From the NCBI GenBank assembly GCA_046349255.1, contig JAXMCR010000002.1, positions 682,001 through 746,000 on the forward strand: 64,000 bases of DNA, given 5' to 3'. This document shows positions 43,674-52,104 of the stretch, piece by piece. Below the pieces are notes generated by a model. That model saw only the letters and a list, made by a program, of their open reading frames with translations. It searched no databases and was not told where the DNA came from. Origin of the DNA: DAIODI01 sp046349255. Lineage in GTDB: Bacteria; Pseudomonadota; Alphaproteobacteria; Rhizobiales; Aestuariivirgaceae. Each line of letters starts with the position of its first letter. Within the stretch, counting starts at the first letter, position 1. Made by a program: the position numbers and the translations under genes.

Positions 43674-44797
43674 TGCGCGCGGAGGTGAAGCCCCAGAAGA
43701 CGCCGTGGCTCACCGGGCTCAACGCTCGGCGCTGGCAGCTCTTCCGCTCGAACGCGCGCGGGTTCTGGTCGCTGTGGCTGTTCCTCGCGCTTTTCGTCGC
43801 GAGCCTCTTCGCCGAGTTCATCGCCAACGACAAGCCGATCGTCGCCTCCTACAAGGGCGAGATCCTGTTCCCGATCTTCCAGGATTATCCGGAGGAGAAG
43901 TTCGGCGGCTTCCTCGCCGTGACCGACTTCCGCGATCCCTTCATCCAGGACGAGATCAAGGCGAACGGCTGGGCGATCTGGCCGCCGATCCGCTACAGCT
44001 ACAACACGGTGAACAACGAGCTGCCGACGCCCGCCCCCTCGCCGCCCGCCTTCACCATGACGCGCGACCAGCTCTGTGCAAAGTTCCCGCAGGGTGTGAA
44101 CGACGTGAACTGCACGTGGGGCAACTTCAACTGGCTCGGCACCGACGACCAGGGCCGTGACGTGTCGGCACGCCTCATCTACGGCTTCCGCATCTCGGTG
44201 CTGTTCGGCCTGATCCTCACGGTGTTGTCGTCGATCATCGGCGTGGCCGCGGGCGCCGTGCAGGGCTACTTCGGCGGCTGGACCGATCTCCTGTTCCAGC
44301 GATTCATCGAGATCTGGACGTCGATCCCGACGCTCTACCTGCTGATCATCCTCGCGGCGTTCCTGGTGCCGTCGTTCTGGCTGCTCCTGTTCATCATGCT
44401 GCTGTTCTCCTGGACCGCCCTCGTCGGGGTGGTGCGCGCCGAATTCCTCCGTGGACGGAACTTTGAATACGTCCGGGCGGCGAAGGCGCTGGGGCTCAGC
44501 GACGGCAAGATCATGTTCAAGCACATCCTGCCGAACGCCATGGTGGCGACGCTCACCTTCATGCCGTTCATCACGTCCGGCTCGATCACCACCCTCACCT
44601 CGCTCGACTTCCTCGGGTTCGGCCTGCCGCCCGGATCGCCATCGCTGGGTGAGCTCCTCTCGCAAGGCAAGAGCAACGTGCAGGCGCCGTGGCTCGGCAT
44701 CGCCGGGTTCGCGGTCGTCTCGCTCATGCTGATGCTGCTGGTGTTCATCGGCGAAGCGGTGCGCGACGCGTTCGATCCGAGAAAGGCGTTCAAGTGA
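43673..44797 (+). CDS. yejE: Yej-type ABC permease YejE
   Basis: A 374-residue permease. The N-terminal LNARRWQLFRSNARGFWSLW leads to the first helix, then a long periplasmic segment with YPEEKFGGFLAVTDFRDPFI and LGTDDQGRDVSARLIYGFRI. The docking loop EYVRAAKALGLSDGKIMFKH is present. It forms the channel with YejB; its end overlaps yejF by 4 nt. Confidence 0.94.
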   Translation: MRAEVKPQKTPWLTGLNARRWQLFRSNARGFWSLWLFLALFVASLFAEFIANDKPIVASYKGEILFPIFQDYPEEKFGGFLAVTDFRDPFIQDEIKANGWAIWPPIRYSYNTVNNELPTPAPSPPAFTMTRDQLCAKFPQGVNDVNCTWGNFNWLGTDDQGRDVSARLIYGFRISVLFGLILTVLSSIIGVAAGAVQGYFGGWTDLLFQRFIEIWTSIPTLYLLIILAAFLVPSFWLLLFIMLLFSWTALVGVVRAEFLRGRNFEYVRAAKALGLSDGKIMFKHILPNAMVATLTFMPFITSGSITTLTSLDFLGFGLPPGSPSLGELLSQGKSNVQAPWLGIAGFAVVSLMLMLLVFIGEAVRDAFDPRKAFK

Positions 44798-46428
44798 GCG
44801 CCGGCGAACCGCTGCTCGAGGTCACCGACCTCGCCGTCGACTTCCTTCAGGGCGGCGAGGCGCATCACGCCGTGAAGGGCGTGTCGTTCACGCTCGACAA
44901 GGGCGAGACGCTGGCGCTCGTCGGTGAATCGGGATCGGGCAAGTCAGTCACGGCGCTGTCGATCCTCAAGCTCCTGCCCTACCCGGCGGCGCGCCACCCT
45001 CGCGGGTCGATCCGCTTCCGCGGCGAGGAACTGCTCGACGCCGACGAGGCCGACCTGCGCAAGGTCCGCGGCAACGACATCACCATGGTGTTCCAGGAGC
45101 CGATGACGTCGCTCAACCCGCTGCACACGGTTGAACGGCAGATCGGCGAGATTCTCGAGGTACACCAGGGCATCACCGGCGCCAAGGCGCGCGCCCGCAT
45201 CGTCGACCTGCTCACGCGCGTCGGCATCCGCGATCCCGAGACACGGCTCGACAGCTTTCCGCACCAGCTCTCCGGCGGCCAACGCCAGCGCGTGATGATC
45301 GCGATGGCGCTCGCCAACAATCCCGACCTGCTGATCGCCGACGAACCGACGACGGCGCTCGACGTGACGGTGCAGGCGCAGATCCTGGCGCTGCTCAAGG
45401 ACCTGAAGCGCGACACCGGCATGGCGCTGCTCCTCATCACGCACGACCTCGGCATCGTCCGGCACATGGCCGACAAGGTGTGCGTGATGCGCTACGGCGA
45501 GATCGTCGAGGCGGGGCCGACCGAGGAGGTGTTCCGCCACCCGAAACATCCGTACACGCGCCAATTGATCGATGCCGAGCCGAAGGGCGATCCGCCGCCG
45601 GCCGATCCGGAAGCGCCCGTCGTGCTCTCCGCCGACAACCTGAAGGTCTGGTTCCCGATCAAGCGGGGGCTCCTGCGCAAGACGGTGGGCCACATCAAGG
45701 CGGTCGACGGCGTCGACGTGCAGGTGAAGGCGGGACAGACGCTGGGCGTCGTGGGAGAATCGGGGTCCGGCAAGACGACGCTCGGCCTCGCGCTGCTGCG
45801 CCTCATTTCGTCGAACGGGCCGATCGTGTATCTCGGCAAGCGCATCGACGGATTCAACAGCCGCGACATGCGCCCCTTGCGGCGCGAGATGCAGATCGTC
45901 TTCCAGGACCCCTACGGATCGCTCTCGCCGCGCCTGTCGATCCGGCAGATCGTCGAGGAGGGCCTCTTGATCCAGAACCCTTCCATGGGGGCGGAGGAAC
46001 GGGAGCGGCGGGTGTCCTCGGCCTTGTCGGAAGTCGGCATCGACCCTGCCTCGATGGATCGCTACCCGCACGAGTTCTCCGGCGGGCAGCGCCAGCGCAT
46101 CGCGATCGCGCGCGCCATGGTGCTCGAGCCGAAGTTCGTGATGCTCGACGAACCGACGAGCGCGCTCGACATGTCGGTGCAGGCGCAGATCGTCGACTTG
46201 CTGCGCTCGCTGCAGGCGCGCCACGAGCTCGCCTACCTGTTCATCAGCCATGACCTGAAGGTGGTGCGGGCGCTCGCCAACGACGTGATCGTGATGCGCA
46301 ATGGCGAGGTGGTAGAGCAGGGTCCCGCCCGCGACATATTCGACCGTCCGCAGACGGAGTATACCAAGGCGCTGCTCGCCGCAGCGCTGCACCTGCGCAC
46401 CGCGCCGGCCGAGGTGGTGCGGCAGTAG
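44794..46428 (+). CDS. yejF: Yej-type ABC ATPase with two fused nucleotide-binding domains YejF
   Basis: A 544-residue protein with two complete ATPase domains. The first has Walker A GESGSGKSVT (about 44-53), LSGGQRQRVMIAMALANNP and LLIADEPTTALD; the second has GESGSGKTTLGLALL (about 323-337), FSGGQRQRIAIARAMVLEP and VMLDEPTSALDMS. Each domain ends with an OppF-type C-terminal extension. Translation begins at GTG overlapping the yejE stop. It powers the YejBE channel. Confidence 0.94.
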   Translation: MSAGEPLLEVTDLAVDFLQGGEAHHAVKGVSFTLDKGETLALVGESGSGKSVTALSILKLLPYPAARHPRGSIRFRGEELLDADEADLRKVRGNDITMVFQEPMTSLNPLHTVERQIGEILEVHQGITGAKARARIVDLLTRVGIRDPETRLDSFPHQLSGGQRQRVMIAMALANNPDLLIADEPTTALDVTVQAQILALLKDLKRDTGMALLLITHDLGIVRHMADKVCVMRYGEIVEAGPTEEVFRHPKHPYTRQLIDAEPKGDPPPADPEAPVVLSADNLKVWFPIKRGLLRKTVGHIKAVDGVDVQVKAGQTLGVVGESGSGKTTLGLALLRLISSNGPIVYLGKRIDGFNSRDMRPLRREMQIVFQDPYGSLSPRLSIRQIVEEGLLIQNPSMGAEERERRVSSALSEVGIDPASMDRYPHEFSGGQRQRIAIARAMVLEPKFVMLDEPTSALDMSVQAQIVDLLRSLQARHELAYLFISHDLKVVRALANDVIVMRNGEVVEQGPARDIFDRPQTEYTKALLAAALHLRTAPAEVVRQ

Positions 46429-46458
46429 TCGCAAACGGGATCGAGGGGAAGGCAAGTC

Positions 46459-47403
46459 ATGGCGCTCGCGTATGTCGTTTCGGGCTGGAACGTGGACGAC
46501 TGGGTCGAGGGGATGCGGAAGCTCGCACCCGACCTCGACCTCCGGGTCTGGCCCGACAAGCTCGGCAAGCTCGACGACATCACCTACGCGCTCGCCTGGC
46601 GTCCGGCGCCGAACGTCCTGAAATCGTTCAAGAATCTGAAGGCGATCTTCTCCCTTGGCGCAGGCGTCGACGCAATCCTCGCCGACCCGACGCTGCCCGA
46701 CGTGCCGATCGTGCGCGTCGTCGATCCGGACATGACCATGCGGATGAGCGAGTACGTGTGCCTGCACGTGCTGATGCACCACCGCCAGCAGAGGAAGCTC
46801 GACCGTCTCCAGGCGCAGCGGGTGTGGGGACCCGAGCCGCAGTGGGCGGCGAGCGCCATCCGCGTCGGCATCATGGGGTTGGGCGAGCTCGGCCGCGACT
46901 CGGCGCGCAAGCTTTCGCACCTCGGCTTCAAGGTCTCCGGCTGGAGCAATTCGCGGCACAGCATTCCAGGCGTCGAAAGCTACGCCGGCAAGGCGGAGCT
47001 CGACGCCTTCCTGAAGACGACCGATATCCTGGTCTGTCTCCTGCCGCACACGGCGGATACGGAGGGCATCCTCAACCGCGATCTGTTCCGCAAGCTCGCG
47101 CGCGACTCGCGCCTCGGCGCGCCGGTGCTGATCAACGCCGGCCGCGGCAAGCTCCAGGTCGAGAAGGACATCGTTGCGGCCCTCGACGCCGGCGAACTCG
47201 GCGGCGTCACGCTCGACGTGTTCGAGACGGAGCCGCTGCCGGCCGACAGCCCGCTGTGGTCGCACCCCAAGGTGACGGTGACGCCGCACATCGCGGCCGA
47301 TTCCGAGCCCGACGTGATTTCGACCTACATCCTGAACCAGATGCGCCGCCACGACGCGGGCAAGCCGTTCGAGAACCTCGTCGACAAGCGTCGCGGGTAC
47401 TGA
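46459..47403 (+). CDS. Glyoxylate/hydroxypyruvate reductase A-like 2-hydroxyacid dehydrogenase
   Basis: A 314-residue D-isomer-specific 2-hydroxyacid dehydrogenase. VGIMGLGELGRDSARKLSHL binds NAD(P)H. The catalytic Arg is in INAGRGKLQ, the Glu in LDVFETEPLP and the His in VTPHIAADSEP. The overall pattern is GhrA-like (reduces glyoxylate and hydroxypyruvate). It lies 30 bp after yejF and may be cotranscribed; that link has no obvious functional reason. Confidence 0.9.
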   Translation: MALAYVVSGWNVDDWVEGMRKLAPDLDLRVWPDKLGKLDDITYALAWRPAPNVLKSFKNLKAIFSLGAGVDAILADPTLPDVPIVRVVDPDMTMRMSEYVCLHVLMHHRQQRKLDRLQAQRVWGPEPQWAASAIRVGIMGLGELGRDSARKLSHLGFKVSGWSNSRHSIPGVESYAGKAELDAFLKTTDILVCLLPHTADTEGILNRDLFRKLARDSRLGAPVLINAGRGKLQVEKDIVAALDAGELGGVTLDVFETEPLPADSPLWSHPKVTVTPHIAADSEPDVISTYILNQMRRHDAGKPFENLVDKRRGY

Positions 47404-47414
47404 CGATCCGCCTG

Positions 47415-48257
47415 CTAGAGGCGGCGCAGGCTGGTCAGCGTGCCGTATTGGCTCGCGATGCGGTCGACCGCCTGCTTCAGCGGCTCGATGACGACCTTCA
47501 TGTGGTAGCCGTTGGCGTGGATCATCCGCTCGGCGTCGAGCATCATTCCGACGTGGCCCTTCCAGAACACGAGGTCGCCGCGGCGCAGGTTGTTGAGCCG
47601 CTCGTCCGGCAGCGGCGTGCCGACGGCTGCCTCGATCATGTCGCTGTCGCGCGGGCAGGCGATGCCGGCCGCCTGCAGTGAAATCTGCACGAGACCGGAG
47701 CAGTCGAGTCCCTCGTGCGACTTGCCGCCCCACAGGTAGGGGACGCCGACGTAGTTCTCGGTGACCGCCGCGGGATCGGTGACCATCGGCCCGCGCGTCG
47801 ACAGATGCGCGGTGTGAACGTAGCCGCCCGTCTCAAGTCTCGCGTAGCGGTCGACCGTCTCCAGCACCGTCAGCCTGGCGTGCAGGTAAAGCGCATGCAG
47901 TGGCGGCGTCTTCAGGTTGGCTTCGGGGTATACGAACGTTTTCGGGGCGGAGACGGCGTGGGTCGACCGGTGTCCGGTGGGGCCGAGGGCCGTCTCTTCG
48001 ACGTAGCCGACATAGCCGTCGATCTCCAGCTGTACCCACGCCCAGCCGTCGCGTCGCTCGTAGACGTGGACGACTTCGCCGAACAGCGCCTCGGTGACCT
48101 GCGGCGCTGCCGCATCGCCCCGCTTTCGCAAAGGGGCGATCGGCGCAGTCACCGCCATCGGCACGCCGGCGGTGAAGCGCGGCACGTCGACGACGCCCCT
48201 GAGCGACTCTGCCGCGAGGTCGTCCCGCACGACGTTGAGGCGGGGGTCGAGCGTCAT
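47415..48257 (-). CDS. NlpC/P60 peptidase with SH3-like domains
   Basis: A 280-residue cell-wall-type endopeptidase. Two bacterial SH3-like regions (about 30-95 and 105-155) precede the catalytic NlpC/P60 domain with SHEGLDCSGLVQISLQAAG (Cys186) and GHVGMMLD (His235) and a third polar residue in MIHANGYH. Such enzymes usually cleave the D-gamma-Glu-diaminopimelate bond of peptidoglycan peptides. No signal peptide is visible, so it may act on recycled muropeptides in the cytoplasm. Its start overlaps the MarR-like gene (ATGA). Confidence 0.9.
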   Translation of the reverse strand: MTLDPRLNVVRDDLAAESLRGVVDVPRFTAGVPMAVTAPIAPLRKRGDAAAPQVTEALFGEVVHVYERRDGWAWVQLEIDGYVGYVEETALGPTGHRSTHAVSAPKTFVYPEANLKTPPLHALYLHARLTVLETVDRYARLETGGYVHTAHLSTRGPMVTDPAAVTENYVGVPYLWGGKSHEGLDCSGLVQISLQAAGIACPRDSDMIEAAVGTPLPDERLNNLRRGDLVFWKGHVGMMLDAERMIHANGYHMKVVIEPLKQAVDRIASQYGTLTSLRRL

Positions 48258-48616
48258 TTCACGCCCCCGAGACGACTTGCGCAGGCGACGATCGCATCGC
48301 CAAGCTTCTCGATGAACAAGGCGCCCTTCACGGTGCGCTGGATCAACACGTTCCGCCGGTCCTTCTCGTCGCGTCGTCTGCCGAGCAGTTCGAGCTTACC
48401 CATGGTGTCGAGCCCCCGCGTGATGACAGGCTTCGTCACGTTGAGCTTCTTCGCAAGCCCCCGAACCGTGTGCGGAGGCGCCTCGAGGTAGATGGTGAGC
48501 AGGATCGCGAGCTGGCGGGCCGACAGGTCGGGCTCGTCGTCGCGCACCAGGGTGAGGTGCACGTCGTGCCACAGGCGCAGGGCTTCCCCCGTCGTCATGG
48601 AGATGCTGTCGCGCAC
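48254..48616 (-). CDS. MarR family transcriptional regulator
   Basis: A 120-residue winged-helix protein, shorter than most MarR proteins. The helix-turn-helix and wing are TVRGLAKKLNVTKPVITRGL and RRRDEKDRRNVLIQRT. The start is GTG 48616 with GCGGAAAA upstream; an internal ATG at 48598 is an alternative. It is translationally coupled to the NlpC/P60 peptidase gene and likely controls that operon. Confidence 0.85.
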   Translation of the reverse strand: MRDSISMTTGEALRLWHDVHLTLVRDDEPDLSARQLAILLTIYLEAPPHTVRGLAKKLNVTKPVITRGLDTMGKLELLGRRRDEKDRRNVLIQRTVKGALFIEKLGDAIVACASRLGGVK

Positions 48617-48691
48617 GCTTTTCCGCTCGACCCGGCGCCAGAATTTGTTTCGGTTCCGAGATAGTGGCGCAAATGCCGCTCGCGCGCAACG

Positions 48692-50077
48692 TCACCTCCC
48701 GTAGCGTTCCTGCAGCAGGGCGAACAGCGCGCGAATCGCCTGCGCCTCCCCGCCCATCGGCCGCCCGGGTTTTGCCACGGGCACCCACGCGAAGATGTCG
48801 AAATGCACGTAACGCTGCGCCTGCTCGACGAACCGCTTCAGGAACAGGGCGGCCGTGATCGACCCGGCGAAGCCCGAGGAGCCCGCGTTGTTGATGTCGG
48901 CGATCTTGCTCTCGAACAGCCCGTTGTAAGGTCGCCAGAACGGCATTCGCCACAAGGGGTCGTTCTGCGCCAGCCCGTGGCGGTGCAGATCGGCCGCGAG
49001 CGCATCGTCGTCGGTGTAGAACGGCGGCAGGTCCGGGCCGAGCGCCACGCGCGCTGCACCGGTCAGCGTCGCCATGTCGACGAGGAGATCGGGCTTCTCG
49101 TCGTCGGCGAGCGCCAGCGCATCGGCGAGGATGAGGCGGCCTTCCGCGTCGGTATTGCCGATCTCGACGGTCAGCCCCTTGCGGCTCCGGAACACGTCGC
49201 CCGGCCGGAAGGACGATCCGGACACGGCGTTTTCGACCGTCGGGATCAGCACGCGAAGGCGCACCTTGAGCTTCGCCCGGAGGATCAGTGCTGCAAGGCC
49301 GAGGACGGAGGCGGCGCCTCCCATGTCCTTCTTCATGAGCAGCATGTTGCTCGAGGGCTTGATGTCGAGGCCGCCGGTATCGAAGCACACGCCCTTGCCG
49401 ACGAGCGTCACCTTCGGGGCGCGCGCCGGACCCGTGGTGATGTCGATGAGGCGAGGCGCGCGCGGGCTGCCCTGGCCGACAGCGTGGATCAGCGGGAAGC
49501 CGCGCCTCAGGGCCTCGCCCTTCGTAACGACGATCTTCGCGCCGTGCGCCTTCGCAAGTGCCCGCGCGGCCGCTTCGATCTCGTCGGGGCCGAGGTCGTT
49601 GGCGGGTGTGTTCACGAGGTCGCGCACCTGCCAGACGGCCGACGCTTCCGACACCAGATCTTCCCGTTCGACACCTGCCGGACAGGCAAGCCGCGCGGGC
49701 GGTCGCTGCGCCTTGCGGTAGCGGGCGAAATCGTACGCCTCGAGGAGCCAGCCCAGCGCCGCCAGCCGGGCGTTGCCCGTGTCGCTTGCGAAGGCGTAGG
49801 CGCCTTCCGGCAATAGCCGGGCAAGCTTGCCGGGAAGAAATGGGTCAGCCGTCGACGGATCGCCGAGACCGAACAGGATTCCGCTTACGCCTCCCTTCGC
49901 CCCCGGCATTGGCAGCGCCCGTCCAGTCTCGCCCTTGAAGCCCGCCGCCATGGCCCACGCCCGAGCATCCGGTGCAAGCGACTTGAGCACGCCATCGAGC
50001 GTCTGCGGCGTCACGACCATGATCGGCACGGCCTTGCGGGCTTCCCGCGGGGTCAACAGCACGTCGTTCGGGGTCAT
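48692..50077 (-). CDS. M17 family leucyl aminopeptidase-like protein
   Basis: A 461-residue metallo-aminopeptidase. The C-terminal catalytic domain has VGKGVCFDTGGLDIKPSSNM with a metal-binding Lys/Asp, MKKDMGGAA, and NTDAEGRLILADAL, the family signature. The N-terminal macro-like domain is divergent. The ATG at 50077 has GGAGA 6 nt upstream; an ATG at 50194 would extend into the promoter region of the divergent tadD gene. It releases N-terminal amino acids from peptides. Confidence 0.93.
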   Translation of the reverse strand: MTPNDVLLTPREARKAVPIMVVTPQTLDGVLKSLAPDARAWAMAAGFKGETGRALPMPGAKGGVSGILFGLGDPSTADPFLPGKLARLLPEGAYAFASDTGNARLAALGWLLEAYDFARYRKAQRPPARLACPAGVEREDLVSEASAVWQVRDLVNTPANDLGPDEIEAAARALAKAHGAKIVVTKGEALRRGFPLIHAVGQGSPRAPRLIDITTGPARAPKVTLVGKGVCFDTGGLDIKPSSNMLLMKKDMGGAASVLGLAALILRAKLKVRLRVLIPTVENAVSGSSFRPGDVFRSRKGLTVEIGNTDAEGRLILADALALADDEKPDLLVDMATLTGAARVALGPDLPPFYTDDDALAADLHRHGLAQNDPLWRMPFWRPYNGLFESKIADINNAGSSGFAGSITAALFLKRFVEQAQRYVHFDIFAWVPVAKPGRPMGGEAQAIRALFALLQERYGR

Positions 50078-50108
50078 CTGCGTCTCCGGTTTACCCGCCC
50101 AGAAAACC

Positions 50109-50123
50109 GTTAACATGGTTAAC
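50109..50123. promoter_or_regulatory. Paired GTTAAC palindromes between pepA-like gene and tadD
   Basis: GTTAACATGGTTAAC holds two GTTAAC hexamers separated by 3 bp, in the 128-bp divergent region. TTAA spacing is 5 bp, not the 7 bp of a standard CtrA box, so CtrA binding is possible but unsupported. Single TTAA half-sites also lie upstream of cpaB (59064, 59105, 59136). Confidence 0.4.
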
Positions 50124-50205
50124 AGTTTGTTGAGGAGTGTTCCGCCATCATCCACCTCGAACAGAACGGCCGCAATTGAGAGGCGGCGACGCAAGGGGTG
50201 ACGGC

Positions 50206-51060
50206 ATGGTTTCGCATCGCGTCTGGGCTCGGCGCTGGGCTCCCGTCAGGGCGGTTGCGACCGCAGGCGCGGTGGCCGCGCTATTGGCTACCGGGCTCTC
50301 CGGCTGCACCACGGCGCTCACCGACCCCATGACGACCGGCAGCACATCGGCTGCCGCGAAGGATCAACCGCAGGAGCCATCGATCCGAAGGATGGCGACG
50401 GCCAAGCAGGCCTGGGAAGCGGATCAGAACAACGTCAAGAAGGGGCTCGCGTACGCCGGTGAGTTGATGGCGCTCGATCAGGATCAACAGGCCCTGCAGG
50501 TTGTCACCCAGATTGCCAGCAACAACCCGGACAACATGGAGCTCGCCGCTTATTACGGAAAAATCCTGATCCAGTCCGGCGAACTTGCAGAAGGCGAAAA
50601 GCAACTTCAGAAGGTGATTGCGTCCGGCAAAGCCGACTGGAAGGTTTACTCGGCGCTTGGCTCGGCGCTCGATCAGCAGGGTCGCTACGACGACGCCCGC
50701 AAAGCATATCAGCAGGCGCTGAGCGAACGTCCGAACGAGATCTCCGTACTGAACAACCTCGGCATGTCCTATGCCTTGAGCGGAGACCTGAAGCAGGCTG
50801 AACAGGTGCTGCAGAAGGCGTCCGACCTGCCTGGCGGCGCCGCCAATCCGCGGCTGCGCCAGAACCTTGCGCTCGTCGTCGGGCTGCAGGGGCGCTACGA
50901 CGAGGCGCAGCAGATCGCCAGCCGCGATCTTCCGCCGGAGCAGGCGCAGGCCAACGTCGAATACCTGCGCAAGATGATGTCGCAATCGAATCCGTGGGCG
51001 CAGATCAGCGGCACTGGAAGCCAGCAACAGCCGCCACAGCAGCAGGCGGCCGCGCAGTAA
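50206..51060 (+). CDS. tadD: TadD-like tetratricopeptide lipoprotein
   Basis: A 284-residue lipoprotein. The signal peptide ends in LSGC (lipobox, Cys near residue 34), and about four to five TPR repeats follow (residues ~75-230), e.g. GRYDDARKAYQQALSERPNE. The tail is Gln-rich. TadD proteins help assemble or localise the Tad secretin. It is on the opposite strand to the rest of the pilus genes and converges with tadC, with an intrinsic terminator between. Confidence 0.85.
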   Translation: MVSHRVWARRWAPVRAVATAGAVAALLATGLSGCTTALTDPMTTGSTSAAAKDQPQEPSIRRMATAKQAWEADQNNVKKGLAYAGELMALDQDQQALQVVTQIASNNPDNMELAAYYGKILIQSGELAEGEKQLQKVIASGKADWKVYSALGSALDQQGRYDDARKAYQQALSERPNEISVLNNLGMSYALSGDLKQAEQVLQKASDLPGGAANPRLRQNLALVVGLQGRYDEAQQIASRDLPPEQAQANVEYLRKMMSQSNPWAQISGTGSQQQPPQQQAAAQ

Positions 51061-51078
51061 TCAAGCCCTGTAGAACAG

Positions 51079-51104
51079 AACGGCCCGCATCAGCGGGCCG
51101 TTTT
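51079..51104 (+). terminator. Terminator between tadD and tadC
   Basis: AACGGCCCGC (51079-51088) pairs with GCGGGCCGTT (51093-51102) around a 4-nt loop (ATCA) and is followed by TTC. It is also A-rich on the other side (AGAA), so it may work for both convergent genes. Confidence 0.85.
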
Positions 51105-51129
51105 CATTTCTGCGGACCGACCAAGCGGG

Positions 51130-52095
51130 CTACTGCCAGCCGAACACCTTGATGAGCGACGGGCCGAGCAGGACGATGAAGATCACCGGCAGGAAGAACA
51201 GCACCATCGGAACGGTGAGCTTGGGCGGCAGCGCGGCAGCCTTGCGCTCCGCCTCCGCCATGCGGTTATCGCGGTTTTCCTGCGCGAGCACGCGCAGCGC
51301 GGTGCCGAGCGGCGTCCCGTATCGTTCCGCCTGAATGAAGCTCGTGACGACGGCCTTCACGGTCGGAAGTCCCGTGCGCCGAGCGAGGTTCTCGAGCGCC
51401 TTGCGCCGATCGCCAAGGTAAGAGAGCTCGGCGGTGGTCAGCGTCAGCTCTTCAGCGAGTGGAATCGACTGCGAGCCGATTTCCTTGGACACGCGCTGCA
51501 TCGCGGGTTCGAGCGCCATGCCCGATTCGACGCAGATGAGCAGGAGATCAAGGGCATCCGACCACGCGCGCTTGATGGAGGTCTGCCGGCGGTGGATCAT
51601 GTTCGTGATGAAGATCACCGGCAGGTAGTACCCTGCGATGATGCCGCCCATCGTGCCCATCAACTTCAACAGCGGCGTGTTCAGCCGCTCTGCAAAGACA
51701 GTGTTCGCATAGGTGAACGCGATGATGCCGAATGCGATCGGCATGATGAGCCGGAAGGCGAGGAACGTGACGAGATGGCTTTCGCTGCGAAACCCGGCCT
51801 GGCGCATGGTATCGCGCATCGATTCGGCCTCGAACACCTTCCGCAGGTTCAGGGCGTTCACGAGCTGCGGGACGAGGCCCTTCGGCTTGTCGCGCAGACG
51901 GCCTTCTGTGATGGCCTGCCGGTACTGGACCTTCAGGCGCTCCCGCTCGGTCGAAACGGACTTCATGCGGGCTGCAAGTTCGTCACGTTGCAAAAGGGGG
52001 GCGAACACCGTCAGAACCGTCGCGAAGACGGCGATCCCGACCAGGATAACCACCAGATTGCGCGGTTCGAGAAGCGTGACGAGCGTTTCGATCAT
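51130..52095 (-). CDS. tadC: Tad pilus inner-membrane platform protein TadC
   Basis: A 321-residue type II secretion F-domain protein. It has an N-terminal helix (about 13-35), a cytoplasmic F domain with SDALDLLLICVESGMALEPAM and TTAELSYLGDRRKALENL, and C-terminal helices ending LGPSLIKVFGWQ. With TadB it forms the platform that the CpaF ATPase drives to build Flp pili. It lies 9 bp after tadB. Confidence 0.92.
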   Translation of the reverse strand: MIETLVTLLEPRNLVVILVGIAVFATVLTVFAPLLQRDELAARMKSVSTERERLKVQYRQAITEGRLRDKPKGLVPQLVNALNLRKVFEAESMRDTMRQAGFRSESHLVTFLAFRLIMPIAFGIIAFTYANTVFAERLNTPLLKLMGTMGGIIAGYYLPVIFITNMIHRRQTSIKRAWSDALDLLLICVESGMALEPAMQRVSKEIGSQSIPLAEELTLTTAELSYLGDRRKALENLARRTGLPTVKAVVTSFIQAERYGTPLGTALRVLAQENRDNRMAEAERKAAALPPKLTVPMVLFFLPVIFIVLLGPSLIKVFGWQ

Positions 52096-52104
52096 CGGTC
52101 GGGC

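Noticed and set aside
50109..50123. Canonical CtrA box
   Set aside because: The TTAA elements are 5 bp apart rather than 7, so it does not fit the standard site.
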